Assembly (NCBI GenBank): GCA_026387135.1
Contig: JAPLMH010000120.1
Location: forward strand, 1-11,844
Reading direction: 5' to 3'
From: Candidatus Omnitrophota bacterium
Lineage (GTDB): Bacteria; Omnitrophota; Gorgyraeia; 2-01-FULL-45-10
Length of the DNA: 11,844 bases
Under the pieces are notes generated by a model. That model worked only from the letters and a program-made list of their open reading frames with translations. It was not told where the DNA came from and did not search any database. This document shows, in pieces, positions 9,501 through 11,844 of this stretch (position 1 is the first letter of the stretch; every line of letters starts with the position of its first letter). The position numbers were made by a program, and so were the translations under genes.

Positions 9501-11754
9501 CATCAATGTGATGAACGCCCATTTCTTCAGAAAGAATCGGGGCAATGGCATCCTTAAACAAATTGGCAGCCTTGATATATGAACGAGGATTGCTTCCGCG
9601 GCAATGATACGTACGACTATCTGTTCCTTTTTCCCAGGTCAACCCAAAATTAACATCAGCTGAATCCTTTATGTCTAATAACCCGCCGTTCCTGACTATA
9701 GCTCTCATCGATCCTTCTCTTACTATTACCCATACGACTTTGCCGTGCTCATCTATGAGTGCATAACCGGAAGCCGAACCGATTGTGAATTTTTTGCGAT
9801 GATGAGCAGTTGGCGCCCTTGAAGAATCTTCAAATCCCAAATCAGCCTTCTCACCCCATTGCAATCCGCTTTTTCTCGCCAATTCTAGCGGCGTAGCCGC
9901 CATGCTTGGCGCTGTCGTTGCTGGCGCGAGTGCTGGCGGCGTTACAACAGGTTTGGGAGCAGTTGATTTGAGCGCTACGGGCTTTGCGGCGGTTCCGGAT
10001 AAATAAACGCGCTTATTATCAACCAGCACTTGCTCATTATTGACTATCAGCGGCTGACCTTCATCGGATGAGAAAGAAAAACGAATACCATCGATGTCGG
10101 CAGATCCTTCACTTAGAAGTCCTTTTACTACCTCGACAGCTTTATCAAATGATTTAACATCATGTACTTCCGGGCCTAGCCTGTTATCAAAAAATGTTGC
10201 AATTTGTAACGAAGATTGCCTTTCACTGATGGCTCTTGATATCGGATCGGCTCCACCTGAAAGCAACTGAAAATAATGATTCTCGCCATCAGCCTTTTCT
10301 ATCCTTGGCAGGACCTCTACATAGGAATACCCTTTGCTTTCAAATAACTTCTTAAGATTATCCTGATGGAAACCTCCTGTAACCAGAACCACATTATTCT
10401 GTTTCTCTTTTTTGAGCCTTGCTGCAATCTTGTCTATGAATACATCATCCCTCTTAAGCGAGATGTCATAGAACTTCTCCATATCCTTACGATAATCATC
10501 CAGCTTCGCAAGGCCCTTTCCTGCATCAAATGGGAAATTCTTCGTATCGAACATTTCACGGTTCGCGGAATAGTAGTCCCAGTCGTCCTTTACCAGCGTG
10601 GTCGAGAACATACGCTCCAATACGAAGAGCCGCCTATCGAGTGAACAGAGCTCCCGGGCTTCCTCTGTCTTCAGGAATGTGGAGCACATCTTTTGATCTA
10701 GCGATTTAAACTCTTTCTCAAGCGCCTTCTTATTGACTGTCTTCGTCTTATCGGCACACTGCGCATAACTTACAAGGTCCGGCATCTTCTCCATATCTAT
10801 GCCGCAGAGCTTGGCCTTATCCAATAGAAACGCGTAGTATTCTTCCGCAGGTATAGCATTGTCATTGAACTCTACCGTCTTGGCAACGAGCTCTTCGAGG
10901 TACTTCTTGGATAGCTTCTTATTGAGCAGATCTATGAGGATATTGCGCTGGCGCTCGGCCTCTTTCATATTAATACCGCTCTCATGGTCCATAACATCGT
11001 AGAAACGGCTTATATTGGGATATTCGGATAAATTGATATTCTCTTTCTTCGCGAAATCGGCTATAGCGGTGGCGTATTCCTCGAAGCTCAGCTTGTCTTC
11101 CTTGAAAAGCCTGACTTTCTCGTCAAATTGCTTAAAATTTGCGGGATATATCTTTGACTTTAATTTCGATATAGTTGCGGAGAGGACCTTTAGCAGTCTT
11201 TGGGCATCATCTTTAAATTTTAAGGATTCCATGTAAGCGCTGAGGTTTTCCGTATAAAGCCCAGGATCCTCTACACCGTAGAGCATGACTTTGGCAGGGT
11301 TATTGATGGCATAGAACTCCGCTCCGTTGACCTCACCCTGCTTTACAAAATAATCGGCTGTCTTTTCGCGCAGACTGACATCTTTTATATCCGTGAAGAC
11401 GGAAAGGTCGTAATCGCCCGCGCCTCCCTCAAGAGCAACGAGCTTTATACCATGCTTATCCCTAAAATAATTCACCAAACCTGAGATGGAGTTTTGAGCA
11501 GAATAGTCGCAGTGAGCATCACGTATATGGATGATCGTCTTGCCAATATTACCTTTGGATGAATCGATCACTTCTCCAATGCTAGCGGGTAATTTTATAG
11601 AAGAGATATCGATACTACGGCTATCGGAAGAGAGCGTCGCGGCATAAGCGTCTTCGGCTTTCGCCACCGGGCCTATAGACTGCCAAATGAACGTAAAGCT
11701 CACCATGAGCGCTATCACCTTACATACAATATGTTGTCTGAATGAAGCTATCAT
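502..11754 (-). CDS. Giant multidomain exported protein, 3750 aa
   Basis: A single uninterrupted frame of 3750 codons ends in TAA at 502-504. The ATG at 11754 is chosen because AAAAGG lies 7 bases upstream and because the first 33 residues form a good Sec signal peptide. At least twelve modules follow, separated by Ala/Pro-rich linkers at residues about 587-620, 1196-1208, 1762-1780, 1936-1958, 2378-2386, 2466-2474, 2775-2797, 3236-3258 and 3460-3474. Recognisable pieces are an M48 peptidase (HEFGH 2221-2225), a second HExxH site (2636-2640), a kinase-like loop (GDMHLGN 1671-1677), a methyltransferase motif I (DMGCGNG 3293-3299) and an internal twin-arginine motif (2481-2487). The modules are annotated separately below. 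No family of this overall architecture is known to me; the overall function is unknown. It appears to be transcribed alone, with terminator-like hairpins on both sides. The open frame itself is certain; domain names vary in certainty. Confidence 0.95.
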   Translation of the reverse strand: MIASFRQHIVCKVIALMVSFTFIWQSIGPVAKAEDAYAATLSSDSRSIDISSIKLPASIGEVIDSSKGNIGKTIIHIRDAHCDYSAQNSISGLVNYFRDKHGIKLVALEGGAGDYDLSVFTDIKDVSLREKTADYFVKQGEVNGAEFYAINNPAKVMLYGVEDPGLYTENLSAYMESLKFKDDAQRLLKVLSATISKLKSKIYPANFKQFDEKVRLFKEDKLSFEEYATAIADFAKKENINLSEYPNISRFYDVMDHESGINMKEAERQRNILIDLLNKKLSKKYLEELVAKTVEFNDNAIPAEEYYAFLLDKAKLCGIDMEKMPDLVSYAQCADKTKTVNKKALEKEFKSLDQKMCSTFLKTEEARELCSLDRRLFVLERMFSTTLVKDDWDYYSANREMFDTKNFPFDAGKGLAKLDDYRKDMEKFYDISLKRDDVFIDKIAARLKKEKQNNVVLVTGGFHQDNLKKLFESKGYSYVEVLPRIEKADGENHYFQLLSGGADPISRAISERQSSLQIATFFDNRLGPEVHDVKSFDKAVEVVKGLLSEGSADIDGIRFSFSSDEGQPLIVNNEQVLVDNKRVYLSGTAAKPVALKSTAPKPVVTPPALAPATTAPSMAATPLELARKSGLQWGEKADLGFEDSSRAPTAHHRKKFTIGSASGYALIDEHGKVVWVIVREGSMRAIVRNGGLLDIKDSADVNFGLTWEKGTDSRTYHCRGSNPRSYIKAANLFKDAIAPILSEEMGVHHIDGETPNETLVRFLQRYLGAKISEYTPSEQQVEAYKRIAEKDTSLADPRFIGGKWYKISLSLHQVMTEPAAPKSQASEQFVRAALKDIIKGNYVEVVTKDGKKFYGIYMGFYESSGEIRLADRRFKIAEIVSIAKATRQVVAVQVPEEIAAYLKNINDKDYVEVTTIDGRKIYGIYDGISEGEIFLLHDSFALGEVSSIIKAPTDTLNSRPIFGEEDLYGHGTNGYVLWRAISSHNSQLRPSDDLDEVVLTGESGGNTGLNRRFVSTVGLAYATSSIVPAWTYAEASSSGFRLTLDNIDKKIEDEANGLKALEEFVGDSKNIKSRIDSAKQRIEHLKKAKIFLLQLKEQGLYEEYLELSAMPVCVVGDGVVNGSVRSDIGNESVFKRVNIRAVGVNKKDVDRVKGLLSKYGVVDILVMSYEELQDLTNSYKEGNKNDSQLIKMIKARTPKPAPAAPSPTKVSGIETADSEKAEALREFEVIVRPLNHLADPNVRESVVELAIALSNGQKTGADIMQSAKAVDAIAEALIALIDKVENINRRYGIIENAQNIEEMMTNLEKDRIEVEANPIYGAIKNIIRREIRVDVARKIVEHYVRPLVFSQKRDGVALTLSSEDLSQNRIVELFNNRNNIVQILRIITLVRYFSDYNDSKIVGNFPFEAGVIRQTGTADRLEFEIASGIFVSPATNSFRRHLVYEKDIQGNRINIIEIKIPGDNPTRFIVGRDGFEISNELQGIYGPSSIIVEPAFVAETEGDAALYGRNVRFSRDAPLRIVAFKYADGIRIDNLNTVDDAVGTIINSIIEKLGSRHTSKEIKMAIAKAVLRCVKAVHRAGYVGTNDIKGNPPARTVKSSAYRGELFNGLDLNKLIKIQVLGAAIGENVYHFVQSWDVEEIRKKLLDNKYTEEQVGRILEIKENNAEQVSGDMHLGNFKIVIAGNEVNVLSVADTEAYVKVQNKDILIKIAGFEDEAIIEELIDAGIDLDPAEFESISKEADEDLDRLHLKKALPAMAEESATPPAPAAPVVTPKSVTELQAASTPAKLSRAGRVLRILNRDIVVVMLPSGKEQAFYRSTGQNSGKPGQWFPFDGISPYIEADTIAWFNKGRFNDITMKKRNPELYGYGTEELKRAGEYLDTLNVRVGDEVTEVRKINDFIGGDTAIRFNRIYDDLDVKRPEGNKIDDEIRIDIAREAPIAPAAPIIAKAAKPVSEGPDTVLAAGKYRQPKHIEVHWAVENGLPEDLRNFGQLSDSEKDAVKERYRDKNGNFVIPIKGLLEKTGLLGHIGLGRYYGESVIYMDDGLTDSEKEIVIKHELYEIGKWEAKRIELGLDHNGMRKWIQDNSNAKGDGLAQKIAAQWHADAPSVDPVYQRLENRIRMQNGRLSRILDSIAKAISGNTLDSKMNLRDYKNIYRKAYEKYFGKEQATLSFIDNPPFTVKEKQDAVAMYNNTRFGIGIEFLLDFIEILNDDELAAVIGHEFGHVQHMSERKRRYEREKKTSLAGMEAQFGQDAAAQFQRIVEQGESLSVNDLVKRGDLDKGLAEEQSLRDEEFCDTSGMFLMTKAGFDPSAGISAFEKLKTFRSDNKLPLQERPAFKTHPDLEKRIAFMEKFAQANEAAASEDIYAEEKDVVLAAGRKVEPAPAEPVLKDANKRIGVIGSLYDNIARQMPTSLQVVVGVGVFFLGNASAIDPMGIFSIYGAMVAVAIVWLAWLSIAKHKNVVATTQPAPSAVRAGREISRRAFLKKAALATAGVALGGGAAALLDSITATSPKDAQIEPQKVATITFSEELFTALQGQTVFGEVSRERLTRSIALSNTAEYQGLTQEVYKQLADKGLWAKNKNIFPVLFLEGPANDHMAMAFIQLGIIVVSAGSFSSDRSNTQKINLLLPKIAHEGMHIVNIRTNPGMPRLLDECLAYQITYEVSKAFGDDKKTVDAQRAVYEAFNILTKEVNRDKVCEILGINRDDFSRAYYTDVQFIDNNRIGIKIYYDNPENGKMVLVDLSTQSIEEGKLRFEYETSSGASNLPFIGFAVMAAPTAPASTTANVSVEEAGPDLIREAAKERAGQISVALAKLRSEEPQAVNIYIGGQMGKGVLGRMKLIANGLIDRMPNLKINIYLLVGVGTRDGLDDRIGFSQISASDLAKQELHKAASTHITTGEFSKDVISFREGDAVIACNTFPAEFGKKRRARGTTQKISSDLNDPFGTLYLDRGLYERHLARDSWAPDELIKRRSGWLKNSTSLSSEQRQALADLSAEEGWDPARAIWTSAYFQAHETMMPEMNNIINASEKLPFSEGGKQLVIHAVRGIRAQGEEFSLGKLIDSGVTIITPSGVVRSPDRSKRRPITIILYNNIDNGEFRSLISELNGTMVKSEKYGFFIDFPAFVTGGASWLEAVSSGSPYLHDDFNTALGYQRELVKSTLVKKLALEDKEGKRSMAELTADAEKQTGAFIAGNPDNIGRYSDLEGWTREAREYSDAMYRFNMIDDILIALAERISAPARSPEQGPGPSVGRAEGLAALPAQDAEIGAPLNKALHKYVADSATSGTRIADMGCGNGRLSVLCAQKGAEVDAIEISVEALKPALRNFDSSGLGQDARSRINPVVSDLFANLQDKKYSIIAFAPPLLNQEVPGISGAGAKRIAQDKDFDIIRRFMKESAGHLEAGGRIVLVYGYDEEPLDPGRGNQSTLKKINEDLGNIWEIKIVDQRAEPPFAIYELKLNAPAVAPIPMMSDGILTGGAPTTYAQIAVGMPADIAATGEGLRSAFRGKPYQIIVSGAEPTDDEGDPDVRFAASGKLTVERNAANRYLNESLDMGLYLAHTAGLNAAKKEIEKISEKPQQPELISYTISDYLLKELEAYVQKKENAEFKKKLGTETVEEFLRSHTVLEVVVDNRILKSGKSAVYLMPYFKATAAGLARLNLIDRLTASKVKPSTDPECQAAFENFCRAVSSLSGTEYYRGQFSIAMGGKDPLNFFKTYNIKLFIPQVAPIDLNDLQKAMDSMIEAWRSL
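505..1329 (-). other. Module 11: unrecognised C-terminal domain
   Basis: Residues about 3476-3750. It includes PYQIIVSGAEPTDDEGDPDV, a helical mid-part (AAKKEIEKISEK... LLKELEAYVQKKENAEF), VLEVVVDNRIL, AVYLMPYFKATAAGL and a final helix after PQVAPIDLNDL. No catalytic motif stands out and no family is recognised. It could be a shared C-terminal sorting or secretion module, which would be testable by looking for it at the end of other giant proteins of the same genome. Confidence 0.4.
1381..1977 (-). other. Module 10: class I SAM-dependent methyltransferase
   Basis: Residues about 3260-3458. Motif I is IADMGCGNGRLSVL (3291-3304), followed by the acidic motif II in VDAIEIS. Motif IV is IIAFAPPLLN (A3364-P-P-L3367), comparable with the NPPY of PrmC/RlmG-type 'small' methyltransferases, and GGRIVLVYGYDEE is the late beta strand. 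The fold looks complete. The Asn of NPPY is Ala, so amide or base methylation as in PrmC is not assured. SAM is normally absent outside the cytoplasm, which conflicts with an exported location. Confidence 0.75.
2065..3363 (-). other. Module 9: possible GT-B glycosyltransferase-like domain
   Basis: Residues about 2798-3230. It begins with an alpha/beta pattern with a glycine-rich loop (VNIYIGGQMGKGVLGRMKL) and INIYLLVGVG. In the C-terminal half come ITIILYNN and FPAFVTGGASWLEAVSSGSP (about 3124-3143) followed by YLHDDF, which resembles the donor-binding loop of GT-B enzymes (TGdxSlxEAlxxGkP). The region between is long and helical. Two Rossmann-like halves and this loop suggest a sugar transferase, but no donor or acceptor can be named. 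Confidence 0.3.
3430..4227 (-). other. Module 8: second HExxH metallopeptidase-like domain
   Basis: Residues about 2510-2775. PKIAHEGMHIV gives HEGMH at 2636-2640, and LLDECLAYQ 16 residues later offers Glu2656 as a third ligand, a gluzincin-like arrangement. A strand-rich segment (PVLFLEGPAND, IIVVSAGSF) precedes it and beta hairpins follow. It differs from the M48 module in all flanking sequence. Directly behind the Tat motif, it is the first domain that would be carried out by Tat. Peptidase family not identified; metal binding is likely, activity plausible. Confidence 0.55.
4234..4518 (-). other. Central membrane segment with internal twin-arginine (Tat) motif
   Basis: Residues 2413-2507. 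Two hydrophobic stretches (2415-2432 and 2436-2458, ending VAIVWLAWLSIA) are followed by KHK, a short QPAPSA linker and then SRRAFLKK at 2481-2488, a perfect S-R-R-x-F-L-K Tat consensus. The next 18 residues (2489-2506) are the weakly hydrophobic Ala/Gly-rich core typical of Tat signals. If only the stronger stretch 2436-2458 spans the membrane, the Lys/Arg-rich loop lies inside and both flanking halves outside. This copies the layout of known Sec/Tat dual-targeted proteins such as actinobacterial Rieske proteins. A fossil of gene fusion is the alternative. Confidence 0.7.
4597..4610 (-). repeat. GC-rich linker DNA, copy D
   Basis: TGCCGGCGCGGGTT, 14 bases shared with copy A (8145 onward), encoding EPAPAE between the M48 module and the membrane segment. 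A more diverged relative (GGCGCTGTCGGCGCGG) lies at 3410-3425 in the next linker. Confidence 0.6.
4675..5427 (-). other. Module 7: M48-family zinc metallopeptidase
   Basis: Residues about 2110-2360. DDELAAVIGHEFGHVQHM carries HEFGH at 2221-2225 (zinc ligands His2221 and His2225, catalytic Glu2222). RDEEFCDTSGMFLMTKAGFD carries the ExxxD motif of M48 (Glu2293 as third ligand, Asp2297), followed by the usual G-x-lm-x-x-AGfdp. THPDLEKRIAFME is the typical C-terminal end. All catalytic elements are present, so an active BepA/HtpX/Ste24-type peptidase is likely. A periplasmic position, as expected from the signal peptide, would match BepA-like quality-control enzymes. It could also cleave the giant chain itself. 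Confidence 0.85.
5434..5877 (-). other. Module 6: HELYE domain, possible metal-binding
   Basis: Residues about 1960-2107, opening with DTVLAAG. Key stretch: EIVIKHELYEIGKWEAKRIE (His2057, Glu2058, Glu2061), followed by LDHNGMRKWIQDN and a terminal QWHADA. The helix with HExxE and two later histidines could bind a metal, but the classical HExxH is absent. It may be a non-peptidase or degenerate zincin that works together with the M48 domain right after it. Confidence 0.35.
5924..5935 (-). repeat. GC-rich linker DNA, copy C (short)
   Basis: GCTGCCGGCGCG shared with copies A and B, encoding APAA in the linker between modules 5 and 6. Confidence 0.6.
5950..6402 (-). other. Module 5: unrecognised RSTGQNSG / WFPFDGI domain
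   Basis: Residues about 1785-1935. Beta-rich, with IVVVMLPSG, FYRSTGQNSGKPGQWFPFDG near 1813-1832 and WFNKGRF shortly after, then NPELYGYGTEELKRA. The dense Gly/Trp/Phe motif looks conserved and could be a binding surface. No family recognised. It ends at an IAPAAP linker (about 1936). Confidence 0.4.
6446..6463 (-). repeat. GC-rich linker DNA, copy B
   Basis: An identical 18-base copy of the linker at 8141-8158, encoding PAPAAP between modules 4 and 5. Together the two copies flank the kinase-like module (1.7 kb). Confidence 0.75.
6475..8127 (-). other. Module 4: kinase-fold-like domain
   Basis: Residues about 1210-1760, between PAPAAPSP and PPAPAAPVV linkers. The first 130 residues are helical. 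A beta-rich part follows (GIFVSPATN..., INIIEIKIPGDNPTRFIVG). The end contains SGDMHLGNFKI (G1671, D1672, N1677) and then NVLSVADTEAYV (D1694). This order resembles the HGDxHxxN catalytic loop and the following DFG-type Asp of aminoglycoside phosphotransferase, ABC1 and choline kinase families. The usual His before GD is Ser here. No clear nucleotide-binding Lys could be picked out, so activity is doubtful. The DNA of this module is notably AT-rich compared with the ends of the gene. Confidence 0.4.
8141..8158 (-). repeat. GC-rich linker DNA, copy A
   Basis: GGCGCTGCCGGCGCGGGT on the plus strand, encoding part of PAPAAP between modules 3 and 4. All 18 bases are identical to the copy at 6446-6463, inside otherwise AT-rich DNA. 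Confidence 0.75.
8185..8892 (-). other. Module 3: possible ADP-ribosyltransferase-like domain
   Basis: Residues about 955-1190. LYGHGTNGYVLW (His970) followed by LRPSDDL, then FVSTVGLAYA and TYAEA, recalls the H-G-T, Gxxx and STxxxxA-YA order of the ART/KptA/PARP fold. A predicted coiled coil (about 1040-1095, KKIEDEANGLKALEEF onward) follows, then MPVCVVGDGV and an alpha/beta end (VNIRAVGV...DILVMSYEEL). A final catalytic Glu or Gln is not obvious. This is fold-level pattern recognition only; other folds are possible. Confidence 0.3.
8902..9027 (-). repeat. SH3/Sm-like beta repeat, copy 2
   Basis: Residues 910-951, starting YVEVTTIDGRKIYGIYDG and ending EVSSIIKA. It aligns to copy 1 with a two-residue gap after YGIYxG. 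The 68-residue period includes a helical stretch (PEEIAAYLKNIN) matching ALKDIIKG before copy 1, so the duplicated unit is helix plus barrel. Confidence 0.7.
9100..9231 (-). repeat. SH3/Sm-like beta repeat, copy 1
   Basis: Residues 842-885, starting YVEVVTKDGKKFYGIYMG and ending EIVSIAKA. Pattern: strand, DG turn, strand with YGIY, hairpin, strand with EIRL, then a final strand. This matches a small SH3- or LSm-like barrel. About 24 of 42 aligned residues equal copy 2, whose start lies 68 residues later. Confidence 0.7.
9310..9894 (-). other. Module 2: unrecognised domain with HHIDG motif
   Basis: Residues about 621-815, after a 30-residue Ala/Pro/Thr linker. Beta-rich first half (GYALIDEHGKVVWVIVREG), then helices. 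GVHHIDGETPNET (H748, H749, D751) recalls the HHIDG...N core of HNH endonucleases, but the preceding cysteine or histidine pairs and the following NL are not clear, so no nuclease is claimed. It ends before EPAAPKS at about 815. Confidence 0.35.
10075..11577 (-). other. Module 1: TraB/ChaN (Tiki)-like domain
   Basis: Residues about 60-560. The start reads IHIRDAH (74-81, with H76, D79 and H81), followed by VALEGGAGDYDLS near 106-118. A long helical, charged insert follows, and VVLVTGGFHQDNL with His463 comes near the end. An early acidic/histidine motif after a beta strand, a valEg strand, and a late strand ending in GGFH before an NL helix fit the TraB/GumN, ChaN and EreA-like (Tiki) superfamily, which includes putative metal-dependent hydrolases. 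Placement right after the signal peptide fits a periplasmic or surface role. The assignment rests on motif order only, and the usual GExH motif is altered to DAH. Confidence 0.4.
11656..11754 (-). other. N-terminal Sec signal peptide of the giant protein
   Basis: Residues 1-33 have a basic n-region (Arg6, His8, Lys12), a hydrophobic core from about 13 to 30 (ending in FIWQSIGPV), and an AKA site at 31-33 suited to signal peptidase I, with AYA a few residues later as an alternative. No lipobox cysteine is seen. This indicates translocation of at least the N-terminal half across the inner membrane. An uncleaved anchor is possible. Confidence 0.8.
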
Positions 11755-11761
11755 ATCTTTG

Positions 11762-11767
11762 CCTTTT
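11762..11767 (-). promoter_or_regulatory. Ribosome binding site of the giant gene
   Basis: On the minus strand AAAAGG is followed by a 7-base spacer (CAAAGAT) and the ATG at 11754. The AAGG core matches the Shine-Dalgarno sequence at a normal distance, and it supports this start over the internal Met at residue 17, which would cut the signal peptide core. Confidence 0.55.
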
Positions 11768-11789
11768 TAAACTTTTTTAATTACAGGAC

Positions 11790-11835
11790 AAAAAAATTCC
11801 TGCTAGTATGGGAATACCATAATAACAGGTATTTT
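11790..11835 (-). terminator. Imperfect dyad with T-run upstream of the giant gene
   Basis: Arms AAAAT, CCTG and TATGG (11793-11811) are mirrored by CCATA, CAGG and ATTTT (11817-11835) around GAATA, with three single mismatches. On the minus strand the hairpin runs into seven Ts (11796-11790), as an intrinsic terminator of an upstream minus-strand gene outside the window would. An operator or leader attenuator for the giant gene is the alternative, since its start codon is only 35 bases further on and no clear promoter fits between. Confidence 0.5.
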
Positions 11836-11844
11836 AACTAGCGC

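Noticed and set aside
9484..9520. HNH nuclease suggested by VHHIDGETPNE
   Set aside because: Only the central HH-D-N pattern is present; the other HNH elements are not visible, so the match may be chance.

Overview
The window holds one enormous reading frame on the minus strand, a short intergenic stretch after it, and the first 100 codons of a second minus-strand gene that runs off the left edge. No RNA gene, CRISPR array, transposase or plus-strand gene could be supported.

Organism. The giant protein (3750 residues) starts with a Sec-type signal sequence. It is a string of unrelated enzyme-like modules joined by Ala/Pro linkers of the PAPAAP type and VLAAG boundary motifs. This style, together with the mixed base composition and an ATTGC/GCAAT palindromic intergenic repeat, most resembles uncultivated Omnitrophota (OP3-like, PVC-associated) bacteria, which are known for very large genes. 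This is recognition by style and not a database result, so the assignment is tentative.

Layout, read in the direction of transcription (right to left). 11790-11835 is an imperfect dyad with a T-run, probably a terminator of an upstream gene. 11762-11767 is a Shine-Dalgarno-like AAAAGG. 11754-502 is the giant gene. Its modules in order are: signal peptide; TraB/ChaN (Tiki)-like domain; an unrecognised module with HHIDG; two tandem SH3/Sm-like repeats; an ART-like domain; a kinase-fold-like domain; an unrecognised RSTGQNSG module; an HELYE module; an M48 metallopeptidase with HEFGH; a hydrophobic segment followed by a perfect twin-arginine motif (SRRAFLK); a second HExxH metallopeptidase-like domain; a GT-B-like domain; a class I SAM methyltransferase; and an unrecognised C-terminal module. 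After the stop lie a good intrinsic terminator (404-450), a palindromic repeat (353-397), and a promoter placed so that the next gene may be leaderless. The last gene (301 to 1, incomplete) is a clear MEMO1-family protein with its own signal peptide.

How it may work. The giant product is probably exported or membrane-anchored. Its centre combines a Sec-type hydrophobic segment and an internal Tat motif, which would fit a two-stage Sec-then-Tat insertion that places both halves outside the cytoplasm. Two metallopeptidase sites inside the chain allow for self-processing. Kinase-like and methyltransferase folds on an exported protein are hard to explain unless the protein acts in another cell, is processed, or those domains are inactive. 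The giant gene and the MEMO gene are separated by a terminator and are probably independent transcripts.
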